The notes under the pieces: generated by a model
Told to the model about the DNA's origin: nothing
Seen by the model: the letters and a program-made list of their open reading frames with translations, nothing else
The model's database searches: none
NCBI RefSeq assembly: GCF_016950255.1
Contig: NZ_JACGFN010000002.1
Coordinates: forward strand, 620,001-684,000
Length of the DNA: 64,000 nucleotides
DNA from: Pectobacterium brasiliense
GTDB taxonomy: Bacteria; Pseudomonadota; Gammaproteobacteria; Enterobacterales; Enterobacteriaceae
Direction of reading: 5' to 3'
In this document: positions 36,299-46,610 of the stretch, one piece after another
How positions within the stretch are numbered: the stretch's first letter is position 1
Layout of the letters: each line of letters opens with the position of its first letter
Made by a program: the position numbers and the translations under genes

Positions 36299-37099
36299 TT
36301 ACTGGGCGATCAGCATAACCAGCTTAAATTCGCTCTGCATGGCAGGGTGAAAAGTTTGTTGGTGATAGGCTATATCGCCAAACGAAGGATGATGAAAACG
36401 TCGCTCGCCGCCTTCACGGGCGGTTACCGCCTGCTGTGACCACCAGAGGTTGAATTCACGGCTTTCTTCACACAGCGACATCACGATTTGCCGAACGGCG
36501 TCAGTCGGCGCGTAATGGCTTGATTCCGCGCGGAACTCCGCCACCACTCGCTTCGCGCGTTCCGGCCAATTAACCACCAGCGATCGTGCCAGCGGATTCA
36601 GAAACATGAAACGCAGCAGGTTCGGCTCGGGATCGTTCCCCAGCCATCCGGCAAACAGCTGTTCCGACGGCGCATTCCACGCCAGCATATTCCAGCTGCC
36701 ATCCAGAAGATATGCAGGACAAGTAATGTGGTGCAGGCTGGCGGCAATCTGCGCATCCGGCGACGTTGCTCTACTCTGCTTCTGAGGATCCTTCACGCCA
36801 GCAAGGCTAAAAAGATAATCGTGCTCTGCGGGTTCCAGTTTTAACGCCTGCGACACGCGGAGCAGCGCCGATGCCGAAGCGGACACATCACGCCCCTGTT
36901 CAAGCCAGGTATACCAGGTGGTGCTGATGCGGGCGATTTGCGCCAGCTCTTCGCGACGTAATCCGCTGGTGCGCCGCCGCCCAGAGGCTGGCAGGCCCAC
37001 CATTTCCGGCGTCGTCCGCTCACGCAGCGCCCGTAAGAAAGCCCCTAGCGCTTTGGGGCCACTCAGAGAATTGGCAGGTATAAACGAATGTGCAGACAT
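36299..37099 (-). CDS. XRE-family regulator with MmyB-like ligand-binding domain
   Basis: 266-aa transcription factor. N-terminal helix-turn-helix (about 20-85, with RTSGLRREELAQIARISTTW and YTWLEQGRDV) and a C-terminal MmyB/MLTR ligand-binding domain (about 100-260; FMFLNPLARSLVVNWPERAK and FRAESSHY). It is divergent from the yafE-like methyltransferase and the 230-bp gap between them likely holds its target promoter. Such proteins often control a neighbouring oxidoreductase or methyltransferase; ligand unknown. Confidence 0.87.
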   Translation of the reverse strand: MSAHSFIPANSLSGPKALGAFLRALRERTTPEMVGLPASGRRRTSGLRREELAQIARISTTWYTWLEQGRDVSASASALLRVSQALKLEPAEHDYLFSLAGVKDPQKQSRATSPDAQIAASLHHITCPAYLLDGSWNMLAWNAPSEQLFAGWLGNDPEPNLLRFMFLNPLARSLVVNWPERAKRVVAEFRAESSHYAPTDAVRQIVMSLCEESREFNLWWSQQAVTAREGGERRFHHPSFGDIAYHQQTFHPAMQSEFKLVMLIAQ

Positions 37100-37328
37100 A
37101 GTCAGATGTCCTTTTCATCCTGTTCGTCAAGGCAAGCTCGAGACGACAACAGCATGAGTGAAAGCGGTGTTAATCAAACAGGGAGTATTTTATACCCGTA
37201 TAAATGCTCATATTGTACCCGTATTTTTCCCTCACTATAGTGTTCTCAGACCGACGTCTTCTTTAGTGGCTGGCGCGCCGCCGTTTAACCCATGATGAAA
37301 CGAAAGCAATTCAGATAAAGCGAGAGCA

Positions 37329-38102
37329 ATGATGGAAGAAAAACAGAACCATAATCATCGCGTCGAACATCAGTTCGGCTCACAGGCGCAGAACTACCTG
37401 ACCAGCGCGGTGCATGCACAGGGCAAAGATTTAACCCAACTGGCCGCTTTATTAGCGCCCTTCCCGCAGGCGCGCGTGATCGACCTAGGCTGTGGTGCCG
37501 GACATGCCAGCTTCATTGCCGCACAGGCCGTCGCGGAGGTTGTCTCCTACGATTTGTCTTCCCAAATGCTGGACGTGGTGAGTCAGGCTGCCGCAGAAAA
37601 AGGACTGCATAACATCCGCGTTCAGCAAGGTGTCGCCGAGTCTTTACCGTTCGAGGATAGCAGCGCAGATATCATCATCAGCCGTTATTCTGCGCACCAC
37701 TGGCATGATGTCGGACAAGCGTTACGTGAGATGCGACGCGTTCTGAAACCGGGTGGGCGCGCGATCATGATGGATGTCGTTTCGCCCGGTCATCCGCTGC
37801 TGGACAGCTATTTGCAGACGGTAGAGAAGCTGCGCGATACCTCACACGTGCGCAATTACGCGCCGGGCGAATGGCTGAGCCTGTTTACCGACGCTGGGTT
37901 TATCGTGCGTAACGTCACCAGCGACAGGCTGACGCTGGAGTTCAGCAGTTGGATCGCCCGTATGCGCACGCCAGAACATTTCGCGGTCGCGATTCGTGAA
38001 CTGCAAAAAACGCTGCCGGATGAGGTGGTACAGCATTTTGACGTACAGACAGACGGTTCCTTTGTCGCCGACATTATGATGATAGAAGCTACTCGCGCCT
38101 GA
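37329..38102 (+). CDS. yafE: Class I SAM-dependent methyltransferase, YafE-like
   Basis: 257-aa methyltransferase of the UbiE/BioC-like group. The SAM-binding motif I is VIDLGCGAGHASF (near 50-62), post-motif acidic residue in VVSYDLSSQMLDVV, and motif III region ALREMRRVLKPGGRAIMMDV. It is highly similar to E. coli YafE, whose substrate is unknown. An ATG one codon downstream is an alternative start. A terminator hairpin follows. Confidence 0.88.
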   Translation: MMEEKQNHNHRVEHQFGSQAQNYLTSAVHAQGKDLTQLAALLAPFPQARVIDLGCGAGHASFIAAQAVAEVVSYDLSSQMLDVVSQAAAEKGLHNIRVQQGVAESLPFEDSSADIIISRYSAHHWHDVGQALREMRRVLKPGGRAIMMDVVSPGHPLLDSYLQTVEKLRDTSHVRNYAPGEWLSLFTDAGFIVRNVTSDRLTLEFSSWIARMRTPEHFAVAIRELQKTLPDEVVQHFDVQTDGSFVADIMMIEATRA

Positions 38103-38149
38103 CACGCTTTCCCCGCAATTAACGACCTCAAAACGATCTCAAATTGGAC

Positions 38150-38176
38150 GGCCCGTATCCTTTCGGGCTGTTTTTT
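38150..38176 (+). terminator. Rho-independent terminator of yafE
   Basis: GGCCCG / CGGGCT stem (6 bp, one G-T pair), 8-nt loop, then GTTTTTT, about 47 nt after the yafE stop. Confidence 0.75.
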
Positions 38177-38370
38177 GTAAATGTTATTTTTTAGCGCTTT
38201 TCAACGCTTGATTAATATGAAACCAATGATAATGTGATTTCGTTTTCGTCGTTATCTATTCGCCGACGAAATATATACCGATAACGGCTGTCCCCACGCT
38301 TTCGCTAACACACCAGTAGCGCGACGCGGATGCCGCGTATAGCACAGCACTCTTATTATCAGGAACCACG

Positions 38371-39105
38371 ATGCAAAAAATCGCGCTGTCGTTTGCGATG
38401 TTGTTTTTTTTGCCTTCTCTTGTTGTTACCAGCGCCGCCAGCGAGATCGCACCGCCGCTAGCGCCGATAGCAAAAGAATTAAAACAGCAATTATTAGGCT
38501 CTCCGATCTATATTCAGATCTTTAAAGAAGAGCGAATATTCGAACTTTATGCGAAAGTCGGTAACGAATACCGTTTATTGGACCAATATCCAATTTGTAA
38601 ATATTCGGGCGGATTAGGACCAAAACGCGTTGAAGGCGATTTAAAAAGCCCGGAAGGGTTTTATCAGGTCGATCTGCGTCAGCTCAAGCCAGACAGCCAA
38701 TATTACCGCGCGATCAATATCGGTTTCCCCAACGACTATGATAAATCACAGGGATATTCCGGTCGCTATTTGATGATCCACGGCGAATGTGTGTCGGTTG
38801 GCTGCTATGCCATGACCAACACCTATATGGATGAGATTTATCGCTATGCCGAAGCTGCGTTACGCAACGGACAGGCGAAGATTGATATCGCCATCTACCC
38901 GTTCCGTATGACGGAACAGAACATGCATCGCCACCGTAATTCCACCTACGCCAGCTTCTGGAAACAGCTCCAGCCGGGGTATGCCTATTTTAATCAGCAC
39001 AATCAGCCACCGGCCGTCACGGTGTTTAACGGACAATACGTCGTTAACCCACCGTTGATGACCAGCCAGCCAACCTTAAAGTATGCGTTCGCCGAAACAA
39101 AATAG
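38371..39105 (+). CDS. dpaA: Periplasmic YkuD-fold enzyme YafK (DpaA/LdtF)
   Basis: 244-aa exported protein with signal peptide (about 1-24). The YkuD active site HGECVSVGCYAM places His137 and Cys145. In E. coli this protein (YafK, renamed DpaA/LdtF) cleaves the bond joining Braun lipoprotein to peptidoglycan meso-DAP rather than forming crosslinks. Sequence similarity runs through the body (KYSGGLGPK, GFPNDYDKSQGY, PGYAYF). Its 3' end overlaps the convergent yafJ by 30 nt. Confidence 0.9.
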   Translation: MQKIALSFAMLFFLPSLVVTSAASEIAPPLAPIAKELKQQLLGSPIYIQIFKEERIFELYAKVGNEYRLLDQYPICKYSGGLGPKRVEGDLKSPEGFYQVDLRQLKPDSQYYRAINIGFPNDYDKSQGYSGRYLMIHGECVSVGCYAMTNTYMDEIYRYAEAALRNGQAKIDIAIYPFRMTEQNMHRHRNSTYASFWKQLQPGYAYFNQHNQPPAVTVFNGQYVVNPPLMTSQPTLKYAFAETK

Positions 39106-39843
39106 AACGAATTCACCTGGCATAATCTGATGCCAGGTTTCGTTGCCCGTTAGCGGCTGCGTCGCCAGCACGGTGACGACATCATTGGGTGTCGTCTGCT
39201 GCTGAAAATCAATCTCCACATCCTGATCCAACAGCGTCGCTTTACCAAACGGCGCGCGACGAGTGATCCAGTAAAGTTTGGTTGAACAGTACCCCATCAC
39301 AAAGCGCCCGTCCGACAGCAGCATGTTAAACACGCCTTTCTCCCGCAAGACATCCGCCTGTTTGGCGATATAGCGGAATACTGCCGGCCAGTTGCCCGGC
39401 GTACGCGGGTAGCGCTCAGCCAGTTGGGACAGCAGCCAGCAGAAAGCAAATTCGCTGTCCGTCTGGCCAACAGGGCGAAACATCCCCGTTTTCAGGGTAT
39501 GGTAGCCTTTCAACTGCCCATTGTGGGCGTACGTCCAGTTCCGTCCCCACAGCTCGCGCGTAAAGGGATGGGTGTTTTCCAACGACACCGCGCCGCGATT
39601 AGCCTGCCGGATGTGTGAAACCACCGCACACGATTTGATAGGGTAATCCTGCACCAGCCGGGCAATCGGCGAATTATAGCTTGGCAGCGGATCTTTGAAC
39701 GTACGACAGCCGTTCCCTTCATAAAAGGTAATTCCCCAGCCATCCCGATGCGGTCCGGTTTTCCCACCGCGCTGTATCAGCCCGGTAAAGCTAAAGCAGA
39801 TATCCGTCGGTACATTCGCGCTCATCCCCAGCAGTTCACACAT
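39076..39843 (-). CDS. yafJ: Class II glutamine amidotransferase YafJ
   Basis: 255-aa putative amidotransferase. The ATG at 39843 (MCELLGMSANVPTD) exposes Cys2 as N-terminal nucleophile after Met removal, as in class II GATases; the frame is open for 25 more codons upstream but those are part of an ERIC element. Other family blocks: RGGKTGPHRDGWGITFYEG and HIRQANRGAVSLENTHPF. Substrate unknown. Next to yafK and gmhA as in E. coli. Confidence 0.92.
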   Translation of the reverse strand: MCELLGMSANVPTDICFSFTGLIQRGGKTGPHRDGWGITFYEGNGCRTFKDPLPSYNSPIARLVQDYPIKSCAVVSHIRQANRGAVSLENTHPFTRELWGRNWTYAHNGQLKGYHTLKTGMFRPVGQTDSEFAFCWLLSQLAERYPRTPGNWPAVFRYIAKQADVLREKGVFNMLLSDGRFVMGYCSTKLYWITRRAPFGKATLLDQDVEIDFQQQTTPNDVVTVLATQPLTGNETWHQIMPGEFVLFCFGERIL

Positions 39844-39868
39844 CTGACTTCCTACCCTTCCCTTCTCG

Positions 39869-39983
39869 TCATATTTCAAGTTGCATGTGCGTTGGCTACG
39901 CTCACTCACCCGAATCACTTACCTGAGTAAGCTCATCGGGATTCCTTCCCTTGCCGCCTTCCTGAAACTCGAACTATTTAGAG
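39869..39983. repeat. ERIC-type intergenic repeat
   Basis: About 115 bp between yafJ and gmhA matching the enterobacterial repetitive intergenic consensus: TGCGTTGGCTACGCTCACTC near the left side, the central TTACCTGAGTAAGCTCATC inverted repeat, and TGCCGCCTTCCTGAAACTCG near the right. It lies directly upstream of the yafJ start and would be transcribed as part of its leader. Confidence 0.88.
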
Positions 39984-40000
39984 TTTATTATTAATGTGGC

Positions 40001-40582
40001 TTACTGATCCGCCATCTCTTTTTCAATCAGTTGAATCAGGATATGAATCGCTTTGATATGGATTTCCTGAATACGGTCGGCATAACCAAAGTGCGGAACA
40101 CGAATTTCCACGTCGGCTGAGCCTGCCATTTTACCGCCGTCTTTCCCGGTCAGCGTAATGACCTTCATGCCCTTCGCTTTTGCTGCGGCAATGGCTTTAA
40201 TAATGTTGCCGGAGTTGCCCGAAGTGGAAATCCCCAGCAGCACATCGCCTTCACGTCCCAGCGATTCGACATAGCGCGAGAAGACAAAATCATAACCAAA
40301 ATCGTTGCTGACGCAGGACAGATGGCTCGGGTCGGAAATCGCAATGGCCGGATAGCCCGGACGGTTCTCGCGGTAGCGACCCGTCAGCTCTTCGGCAAAG
40401 TGCATGGCATCACAGTGTGAACCACCGTTACCGCAGGAGATCACTTTTCCACCTGCTTTAAACGCGTTAGCCAGCAGTACCGCAGCATTTTGAATCGACT
40501 GAATGTTCGCATCATCACTCAAGAAATTATTCAGTGTTTCTGCCGCTTCTTTCAGTTCACTACGGATTAAATCCTGATACAT
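40001..40582 (-). CDS. gmhA: Sedoheptulose 7-phosphate isomerase (phosphoheptose isomerase)
   Basis: 193-aa SIS-domain enzyme for the first step of ADP-heptose synthesis for the LPS inner core. Phosphate-binding loop [15 protein letters not shown] and the SIS signature [18 protein letters not shown] are intact. Nearly identical in length to E. coli GmhA (192 aa). Divergent from fadE, as in E. coli. Confidence 0.97.
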
Positions 40583-40932
40583 GGAATCCTCTCATTTTGT
40601 CTGGTGACAACATTCTTTTCTGTCCAGCAGTGTAGCGGATCGAACCAACAGCGAGAAGCGTGTAATCACGGGATTGAGAGGATCGCTGACGCCCGTCAGA
40701 AAACGCGCAACTGCCGCTCGGTTTGTGAAGTGAGTTGTAATTATGATGTAAACGAATTGATAAAAATAATCAGATAAACTACAACGAATATAAGCAACAG
40801 GTCAGACCTCTTATAACATTGACCTATTACGCCTTATTTCACTGATAAAAACGGTTCTCGCTTTCCCCCGCCACACAACGCCTGGTGGAAAGGTGAAAAC
40901 CCTCCATTCGATCACAATGCTGGAGACACGTT
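40583..40932. promoter_or_regulatory. gmhA-fadE divergent promoter region
   Basis: 350 bp without genes, expected to contain both promoters. It holds the FadR-like site listed separately. The fadE SD is GGAG at 40921-40924. Confidence 0.55.
40796..40814 (+). promoter_or_regulatory. Probable FadR operator of fadE
   Basis: CAACAGGTCAGACCTCTT contains the GGTCnGACC core of the FadR consensus. It lies about 120 bp upstream of the fadE start. Acyl-CoA-relieved repression of fadE by FadR is known in E. coli; conservation here is inferred from the motif. Confidence 0.65.
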
Positions 40933-43380
40933 ATGGTTGCTGTCAGTATCCTCCTCCTACTGATTATCATCGGCGCGATGTTTTACCATCGGCTCAGTCT
41001 GCTTCTCGGCAGCGCCATCCTGTTGGCCTACTTCGCAGCCATGTCCGCTATGTTACTGTGGCCTGTCTGGCTGATGATTCCGCTCGTGATTCTGCTGATT
41101 CCGATTACGGTTCCCGCCCTGCGTCAAAAGCTGGTCTCCGCTTCCGCGCTGCGCATGTTCCAGAAGGTCATGCCGCCGATGTCGAACACGGAAAAAGAAG
41201 CGATCGATGCCGGAACCACCTGGTGGGAAGGCGATCTGTTTCGCGGCGCGCCGGATTGGAAAAAGCTGCATAACTACCCGCGTCCACAGCTGACCGCCGA
41301 AGAGCAGGCATTTATCGACGGGCCGGTTGCTGAAGCCTGCCGAATGGCAAACGACTTTGAAATCACCCACGAACGTGCCGATATCCCGCCAGAACTGTGG
41401 GAATATTTAAAAGAACACCGCTTCTTCGCCATGATCATCAAGAAGCAGTACGGCGGGCTGGAATTCTCGGCCTATGCACAGGCGCAGGTACTGCAAAAAC
41501 TGGCGGGTGTCTCCAGTATTGTGGCGATCACCGTCGGCGTTCCTAACTCACTCGGCCCCGGCGAACTGCTGCAACATTACGGGACAGAAGCGCAAAAAGA
41601 TCACTACCTGCCACGTCTGGCACGCGGTCAGGAAGTCCCCTGCTTTGCGCTGACCAGCCCGGAAGCAGGTTCAGACGCAGGCTCGATTCCCGATACCGGT
41701 ATTGTCTGCTACGGCAACTGGCACGGCGAACAGGTCGTGGGTATGCGCCTGACCTGGAATAAACGCTATATCACACTCGCCCCCGTCGCCACCGTGCTGG
41801 GGCTGGCCTTTAAGCTGTACGATCCCGACCACCTGTTAGGCGATCAAGACGACGTAGGCATTACCTGTGCGTTGATTCCGACGGACACCGACGGCGTTAA
41901 AATCGGTCGCCGCCATTTCCCACTGAACGTGCCGTTCCAGAACGGCCCGACGCAAGGTGAGAACATTTTTGTTCCACTGGATTACATCATCGGCGGCGCG
42001 AAGATGGCCGGTCAGGGCTGGCGTATGCTGATGGAGTGTCTGTCGGTCGGACGCGGTATTACGCTGCCGTCCAACTCTACTGGTGGGCTGAAATCGATTG
42101 CTCTCGGCATCGGTGCTTACGCGCACATTCGCCGCCAGTTCAAAATCTCCATCGGTAAGATGGAAGGCATTGAAGAACCGCTGGCACGCATCGCGGGTAA
42201 CGCTTACGTGATGGACGCCGCCGCAACGCTGATTACCAGCGGCATCATGCAGGGCGAAAAACCGGCGGTGCTCTCCGCTATCGTCAAATATCACTGTACC
42301 CACCGTGGTCAGCGCAGCGTAATGGATGCGATGGATATCGCCGGCGGTAAAGGCATCTGTCTTGGCCCATCCAACTTCCTGGCGCGCAGCTATCAGGGCG
42401 CACCGATTGCGATAACCGTGGAAGGGGCGAATATTCTGACGCGCAGTATGATCATCTTCGGGCAAGGTGCCATCCGCTGCCACCCTTACGTGCTGGAAGA
42501 GATGGCCGCCGCGCAGGAAAACGACGTATCACGCTTTGACCGTTCGCTGGTGGGTCACATCGGCCACGTCGGCAGCAACAAAGTACGCAGCTTCTGGCTT
42601 GGGTTGACCAATGGCCGCCTGAGCAGTGCGCCGGTGAACGACACAACACGTCGCTACTATCAGCAGCTCAACCGACTCAGTGCAAACCTGGCTCTGCTGG
42701 CGGATGTATCGATGGCGGTTCTGGGCGGCAGCCTGAAGCGTCGTGAGCGTATCTCGGCGCGTCTGGGGGATGTTCTCAGCCAACTCTATTTAGCTTCTGC
42801 GACACTGAAACGCTATGAGGACGAAGGGCGTCAGAAAGCGGATTTACCGCTGGTACACTGGGGCGTGCAGGACAGCCTGCATCAGGCCGAGCAGGCGCTG
42901 GACGATCTGCTGCGTAACTTCCCGAACCGTGCCGTCGCAGGGCTGCTGACCTTTATTATCTTCCCACTGGGTCTGCGCTGCCCAGCACCGTCTGACCGCC
43001 TCGATCATGAGGTCGCGAAGATTCTGCAAACGCCGTCAGAAACACGCAGCCGTCTGGGACGCGGCCAATATCTGGTTGCCAGCGAGCATAACCCTGTCGG
43101 GCTGCTGGAAGAAGCACTGCTGGATATCATGGCTGCCGAGCCGATTTACCAACGCCTGTCGAAAGCCAGCGACAAACCGCTGCCGTTCATGCGATTGGAT
43201 CAGTTGGCAGAACAGGCGCTGGTGGAAGGTCAGATTACTGCAGAAGAAGCGGATATTCTGACCAAAGCCGAAGCCAGCCGCTTACGTTCAATCAACGTGG
43301 ATGACTTTGCGTTCGACGCACTGGCCGCCAACAAGCCCGCGCCCGTACCGCAACCGGAAAGAAAAACTGAAGCAGCATAA
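40933..43380 (+). CDS. fadE: Acyl-CoA dehydrogenase FadE
   Basis: 815-aa first enzyme of fatty-acid beta-oxidation. Two N-terminal hydrophobic helices (about 4-55) suggest membrane association, followed by the acyl-CoA dehydrogenase domain with [18 protein letters not shown] and a long C-terminal FadE-specific domain ending in a Pro/Ala-rich tail. Length and sequence match E. coli FadE (814 aa). A strong terminator follows. Confidence 0.97.
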   Translation: MVAVSILLLLIIIGAMFYHRLSLLLGSAILLAYFAAMSAMLLWPVWLMIPLVILLIPITVPALRQKLVSASALRMFQKVMPPMSNTEKEAIDAGTTWWEGDLFRGAPDWKKLHNYPRPQLTAEEQAFIDGPVAEACRMANDFEITHERADIPPELWEYLKEHRFFAMIIKKQYGGLEFSAYAQAQVLQKLAGVSSIVAITVGVPNSLGPGELLQHYGTEAQKDHYLPRLARGQEVPCFALTSPEAGSDAGSIPDTGIVCYGNWHGEQVVGMRLTWNKRYITLAPVATVLGLAFKLYDPDHLLGDQDDVGITCALIPTDTDGVKIGRRHFPLNVPFQNGPTQGENIFVPLDYIIGGAKMAGQGWRMLMECLSVGRGITLPSNSTGGLKSIALGIGAYAHIRRQFKISIGKMEGIEEPLARIAGNAYVMDAAATLITSGIMQGEKPAVLSAIVKYHCTHRGQRSVMDAMDIAGGKGICLGPSNFLARSYQGAPIAITVEGANILTRSMIIFGQGAIRCHPYVLEEMAAAQENDVSRFDRSLVGHIGHVGSNKVRSFWLGLTNGRLSSAPVNDTTRRYYQQLNRLSANLALLADVSMAVLGGSLKRRERISARLGDVLSQLYLASATLKRYEDEGRQKADLPLVHWGVQDSLHQAEQALDDLLRNFPNRAVAGLLTFIIFPLGLRCPAPSDRLDHEVAKILQTPSETRSRLGRGQYLVASEHNPVGLLEEALLDIMAAEPIYQRLSKASDKPLPFMRLDQLAEQALVEGQITAEEADILTKAEASRLRSINVDDFAFDALAANKPAPVPQPERKTEAA

Positions 43381-43387
43381 ACAGAAT

Positions 43388-43420
43388 CAGGCCGCCAATA
43401 TGGCGGCCTGTTCTTTCCTT
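43388..43420 (+). terminator. Rho-independent terminator of fadE
   Basis: Perfect 10-bp stem CAGGCCGCCA / TGGCGGCCTG with a 3-nt loop, followed by TTCTTTCCTTT, 8 nt after the fadE stop. Confidence 0.85.
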
Positions 43421-43478
43421 TAAAGGCACATCAGTTGTAAAATCCACATCATCTTTCCTTCTGAATGAAACCCGACAC

Positions 43479-43829
43479 ATGGCTTACATCCCCAAGAACT
43501 ACGCCAGACTTGAAAGCGGCTACCGCGAAAAAGCGCTCAAACTTTTCCCGTGGGTATGTGGTCGTTGTTCACGCGAATTCGTCTATTCCAACCTGCGTGA
43601 ATTAACCGTTCACCACATCGATCACGATCACAGCAATAATCCGGAAGACGGCAGTAACTGGGAAATGCTGTGTCTCTACTGCCACGACCATGAGCATTCG
43701 AAATATACCGATGCGGATATGTACGGTTCGACCGTCGTTGCAGGTGAAGATGCGCAGAAGGATGTCGGTGTTGCCACCCATAATCCTTTCGCAAATTTGC
43801 AGGCCATGATGAATAAAGGGAAGAAATAA
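43479..43829 (+). CDS. yajD: HNH nuclease-family protein YajD
   Basis: 116-aa protein with a zinc-binding CGRCS pair and an HNH signature: HHIDHDHSNNPEDGSNW followed by LCLYCHDHEHS. Very close to E. coli YajD, whose biological substrate is unknown. Single gene with its own region between fadE and mtnK; in E. coli yajD sits elsewhere on the chromosome, so local order differs. Confidence 0.93.
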   Translation: MAYIPKNYARLESGYREKALKLFPWVCGRCSREFVYSNLRELTVHHIDHDHSNNPEDGSNWEMLCLYCHDHEHSKYTDADMYGSTVVAGEDAQKDVGVATHNPFANLQAMMNKGKK

Positions 43830-43838
43830 TCGGTTTGC

Positions 43839-43867
43839 CGCTCCCATCAGGTTCGTTGACGGGAGCG
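43839..43867. terminator. Hairpin between convergent yajD and mtnK
   Basis: CGCTCCCATCA / TGACGGGAGCG form an 11-bp stem with one mismatch and a 7-nt loop. There is no clear T-run on either side, so terminator function is only likely from its position between converging genes. Confidence 0.4.
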
Positions 43868-43894
43868 ATTATGAAATAGCGTGGCTAGCGACGA

Positions 43895-45097
43895 CTAGGC
43901 ACCGCTCTGTCGCACACGCGCCAGCAGCGCATCCACATCCGCAATATGCGGGGCGGCTAGTACCAACGTTCTGCCCAGTGAAATAGCATGACGCTGACAC
44001 GCTAAACGCGCTTCCGCCTCCTGAATACTATCCAGATCGGCAACGTGCGCCAGCCCAATCGTGCGGCGAATCAGTTCGGTTCCGCAGTAGCCAACGGCAT
44101 CCCGCCACACCTGCTGTAAAAACAGCGTGGCATAGCCCGATTCCGCCAGTGCCGGATCGCAACTTTCACTTTCGCTCAATGCCAGAAAACGGGCGGAAAA
44201 GGTCTGCCACAGCGTACGGATATCTTCCAGACGTCGTTCGCGTCCAGCCGCCGCCTCGCGCGGTGCCTGCAGCCCCGGCAGGCCGCAATAATTCAGCAGC
44301 AGATTGCCGATTGCCGTGCCGACATCGAAGCCAATCGGCCCGTAGAAACCGAATTCAGCATCAATCGCTTTTAAGCGCCCTTCTGCGACAAAGATCGACC
44401 CACTGTGGATGTCACCGTGCAGCAGCGCCTCGGCTTTGCTCAGGAAGCCATGCTTCAGCCCAGCAACCGCCAGCTTCAGCGCCCGATCGTCACGCAATGC
44501 CAGCACATCCGGCGTCAGCGCAGCGTCAAACTGGTTTCTTTCATGATCGATATAAGGGTCGGTAAAGAAAAGATCTTCGGTAATCTGACACAGTTCTGGG
44601 TTAGTGAACTGGCTTACCGCCGCTTTCTTCTCATGTGGATGCTGATGAAAATCAGAGGTATGGAATAACGTCTGCGCCAGATACTCTCCCAGCTGTGCCG
44701 CCGCCTGCGGATAATCCACGCCGTTAACCAGCTCGCTGCGCCAGATGCGATGATCGGAGAGATCTTCCTGCACCATCACCGCTAATTCGGGGTCGTGATA
44801 GAGCACGGTCACGGTGTGCTGTGGACAAAACCGCGCATGCGTCAGCAACGTTTCGGCCTCAATACGGGCGCGATCAAGCGTCAGCGGCCAGGATTCCCCG
44901 ACACAGCGCACATAGGGCAGCGCCTGTTTAACAATCACTCGACTAACGCCCGTTTCATCTTTAATTTTAAACACCAGATTCAGATTGCCATCGCCGATCT
45001 CTTCTGCGGCTACCAGCGTTTGCGGCTGACTGACACCGCCGTACTGGCGGGCATATTCAACAGCGTCATCCGCCGTAAAAGTGCGGTAAAGTGACAT
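43895..45097 (-). CDS. mtnK: S-methyl-5-thioribose kinase
   Basis: 400-aa kinase with an aminoglycoside-phosphotransferase-like fold that phosphorylates methylthioribose, entering the methionine salvage cycle. Motifs: [11 protein letters not shown] (nucleotide loop), [13 protein letters not shown] (catalytic Asp) and [14 protein letters not shown] (metal-binding). Divergent from mtnA across a region with MetJ-like boxes. Length is typical. Confidence 0.96.
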   Translation of the reverse strand: MSLYRTFTADDAVEYARQYGGVSQPQTLVAAEEIGDGNLNLVFKIKDETGVSRVIVKQALPYVRCVGESWPLTLDRARIEAETLLTHARFCPQHTVTVLYHDPELAVMVQEDLSDHRIWRSELVNGVDYPQAAAQLGEYLAQTLFHTSDFHQHPHEKKAAVSQFTNPELCQITEDLFFTDPYIDHERNQFDAALTPDVLALRDDRALKLAVAGLKHGFLSKAEALLHGDIHSGSIFVAEGRLKAIDAEFGFYGPIGFDVGTAIGNLLLNYCGLPGLQAPREAAAGRERRLEDIRTLWQTFSARFLALSESESCDPALAESGYATLFLQQVWRDAVGYCGTELIRRTIGLAHVADLDSIQEAEARLACQRHAISLGRTLVLAAPHIADVDALLARVRQSGA

Positions 45098-45138
45098 TCC
45101 AACCCCTCGCTATGCTTAAATTCAAGATACGGACATAA

Positions 45139-45162
45139 AAACGTTCGGACGTCTATACATCT
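45139..45162. promoter_or_regulatory. Tandem MetJ-like boxes between mtnK and mtnA
   Basis: Three contiguous 8-mers, AAACGTTC, GGACGTCT and ATACATCT, match the AGACGTCT met-box at 5, 7 and 6 of 8 positions. Tandem arrays of imperfect boxes are how the MetJ-SAM repressor binds. Located in the mtnK/mtnA divergent promoter region. Confidence 0.68.
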
Positions 45163-45215
45163 ATTAGGCATCTTGGCAGAATAAGAATATCGATGCAACA
45201 TGGATTTAACGACCT

Positions 45216-46250
45216 ATGCAGACACTTAACACAACCAGCCTGAAAATCGTTGATAACCAACTGTGGATCCTCGACCAGCAGGCGCTACCGCAAGAAAAAC
45301 GCTGGAGCCCGTGCCCGGATGTCGCGTCACTGGTTGAACATATCCAGACGCTACGCGTACGCGGCGCACCGTTGATTGGCCTGTCCGCTAGCCTGCTGCT
45401 GGCGCTTCTGGCTGAGGAAGGATTATCGCAGGCCGAGCTGGCGCAGGCGCTGGAGACGCTGCGGGCATCGCGCCCTACCGCCGTGAACCTGATGAACAAT
45501 TTGGATCGCATGAAGCTGGCGCTAGCACAGCCGCAGTTTGTCGAGGCGCTGGTGCAGGAAGCTCTGCGTCTGGTAGAAGAAGATCGCGCGCTGTGTGAAC
45601 GCATTGCCGATCACGGCGCAGCGCTGGTGAAGCCAAACAGCCGCTTGCTGACCCACTGCAACACCGGCGGGCTGGCAACGGCAGGCATCGGCACCGCCAT
45701 CGGCGTGCTGCTGCGCGCACATCAGCAGGGAAAGGTCACTCAGGTGTGGGTCGATGAAACGCGCCCACTCTTGCAGGGCGGACGCCTCACAGCCTGGGAG
45801 CTCGGCGAGCTAGGCATTCCTTATCAGCTAATCTGTGATTCGATGGCCGCCAGCCTGATGGCGCAGGGTCAGGTCGATGCGATTTGGGTCGGCGCAGACC
45901 GCATTGCCGCCAACGGCGACGTCGCCAATAAGATCGGCACTTACAGCCTCGCGGTGTTGGCGCACTATCACCAGATTCCATTTTACGTCGCGGCACCGCA
46001 CACCACGCACGATCCCGTATGCCCGGACGGCCGAGCTATCCCTATCGAACAGCGTGCCGCCGCCGAAGTCACCGGGGTTTCCGGCAGCTTCGGCCACTGC
46101 CAGTGGGCACCGCAGAATGCATCAGTCTACAACCCAGCGTTTGACGTTACTCCCGCCGAATTAATCAGCGGCTGGATACTCGATACTGGCGTGGTCACGC
46201 CACAGGACGTCAAAGAAGGGATCTTTCAGACAGCGTTGAAAAGCCATTGA
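45216..46250 (+). CDS. mtnA: S-methyl-5-thioribose-1-phosphate isomerase
   Basis: 344-aa eIF2B-like isomerase converting methylthioribose-1-P to methylthioribulose-1-P. Conserved [14 protein letters not shown], the cysteine-containing [13 protein letters not shown], and [18 protein letters not shown] with the catalytic Asp. The protein is intact. Divergent from mtnK; the repeat region follows. Confidence 0.97.
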   Translation: MQTLNTTSLKIVDNQLWILDQQALPQEKRWSPCPDVASLVEHIQTLRVRGAPLIGLSASLLLALLAEEGLSQAELAQALETLRASRPTAVNLMNNLDRMKLALAQPQFVEALVQEALRLVEEDRALCERIADHGAALVKPNSRLLTHCNTGGLATAGIGTAIGVLLRAHQQGKVTQVWVDETRPLLQGGRLTAWELGELGIPYQLICDSMAASLMAQGQVDAIWVGADRIAANGDVANKIGTYSLAVLAHYHQIPFYVAAPHTTHDPVCPDGRAIPIEQRAAAEVTGVSGSFGHCQWAPQNASVYNPAFDVTPAELISGWILDTGVVTPQDVKEGIFQTALKSH

Positions 46251-46294
46251 GTGGTAAAAAACGCCATTTTTCTATGTCCGATAGCGCGAATATT

Positions 46295-46536
46295 TCGGGC
46301 GTGTTAATTACTCGATTCTTCTGTAATTTCATCACACGCCCGACAAGGAGCGCTCAGTTGCCGCAGCTCCTTGACCACTGGCTTTTGGCGTGAATTGTGC
46401 CGCTGCGCGGTGCCTTCGGCGTTCATGATTGCTTGAGGGCCGCCAGTGACGCGTTCCCGACGCGGCACTGGCTCTCGCCGCATCCATGCGGCTCACCCAG
46501 CCCTCATGCCCACCTCAGCACAATTTTTTACGCCTA
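46295..46536 (+). repeat. Dispersed intergenic repeat, copy 1
   Basis: Holds an inverted pair TCGGGCGTG (46295-46303) and CACGCCCGA (46335-46343), then a core of about 145 bp (46388-46533) whose sequence recurs in reverse complement at about 56332-56469. Shared blocks include TCCCGACGCGGC, TCATGCCCACCTCAGC (ending CAATTTTTTACGC) and CCTTCGGCGTTCATG with a few substitutions. It is GC-rich, has no protein-like ORF and lies between the convergent mtnA and mtnD. Confidence 0.75.
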
Positions 46537-46574
46537 TAAAAAATCGGTCAGATACTTACAAGCATCTGACCGAT
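46537..46574 (-). terminator. Terminator of the mtnBCD operon
   Basis: ATCGGTCAGAT (46543-46553) and ATCTGACCGAT (46564-46574) form an 11-bp perfect stem with a 10-nt loop; on the minus strand it is followed by TTTTTTATAG. It lies 36 nt beyond the mtnD stop. It could act in both directions. Confidence 0.82.
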
Positions 46575-46610
46575 AAAAATTCCCTTTCATCTTAAATAAT
46601 TAGCGGTGCG

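Noticed and set aside
41836..42483. 215-codon minus-strand ORF inside fadE
   Set aside because: Antisense shadow of the acyl-CoA dehydrogenase domain.
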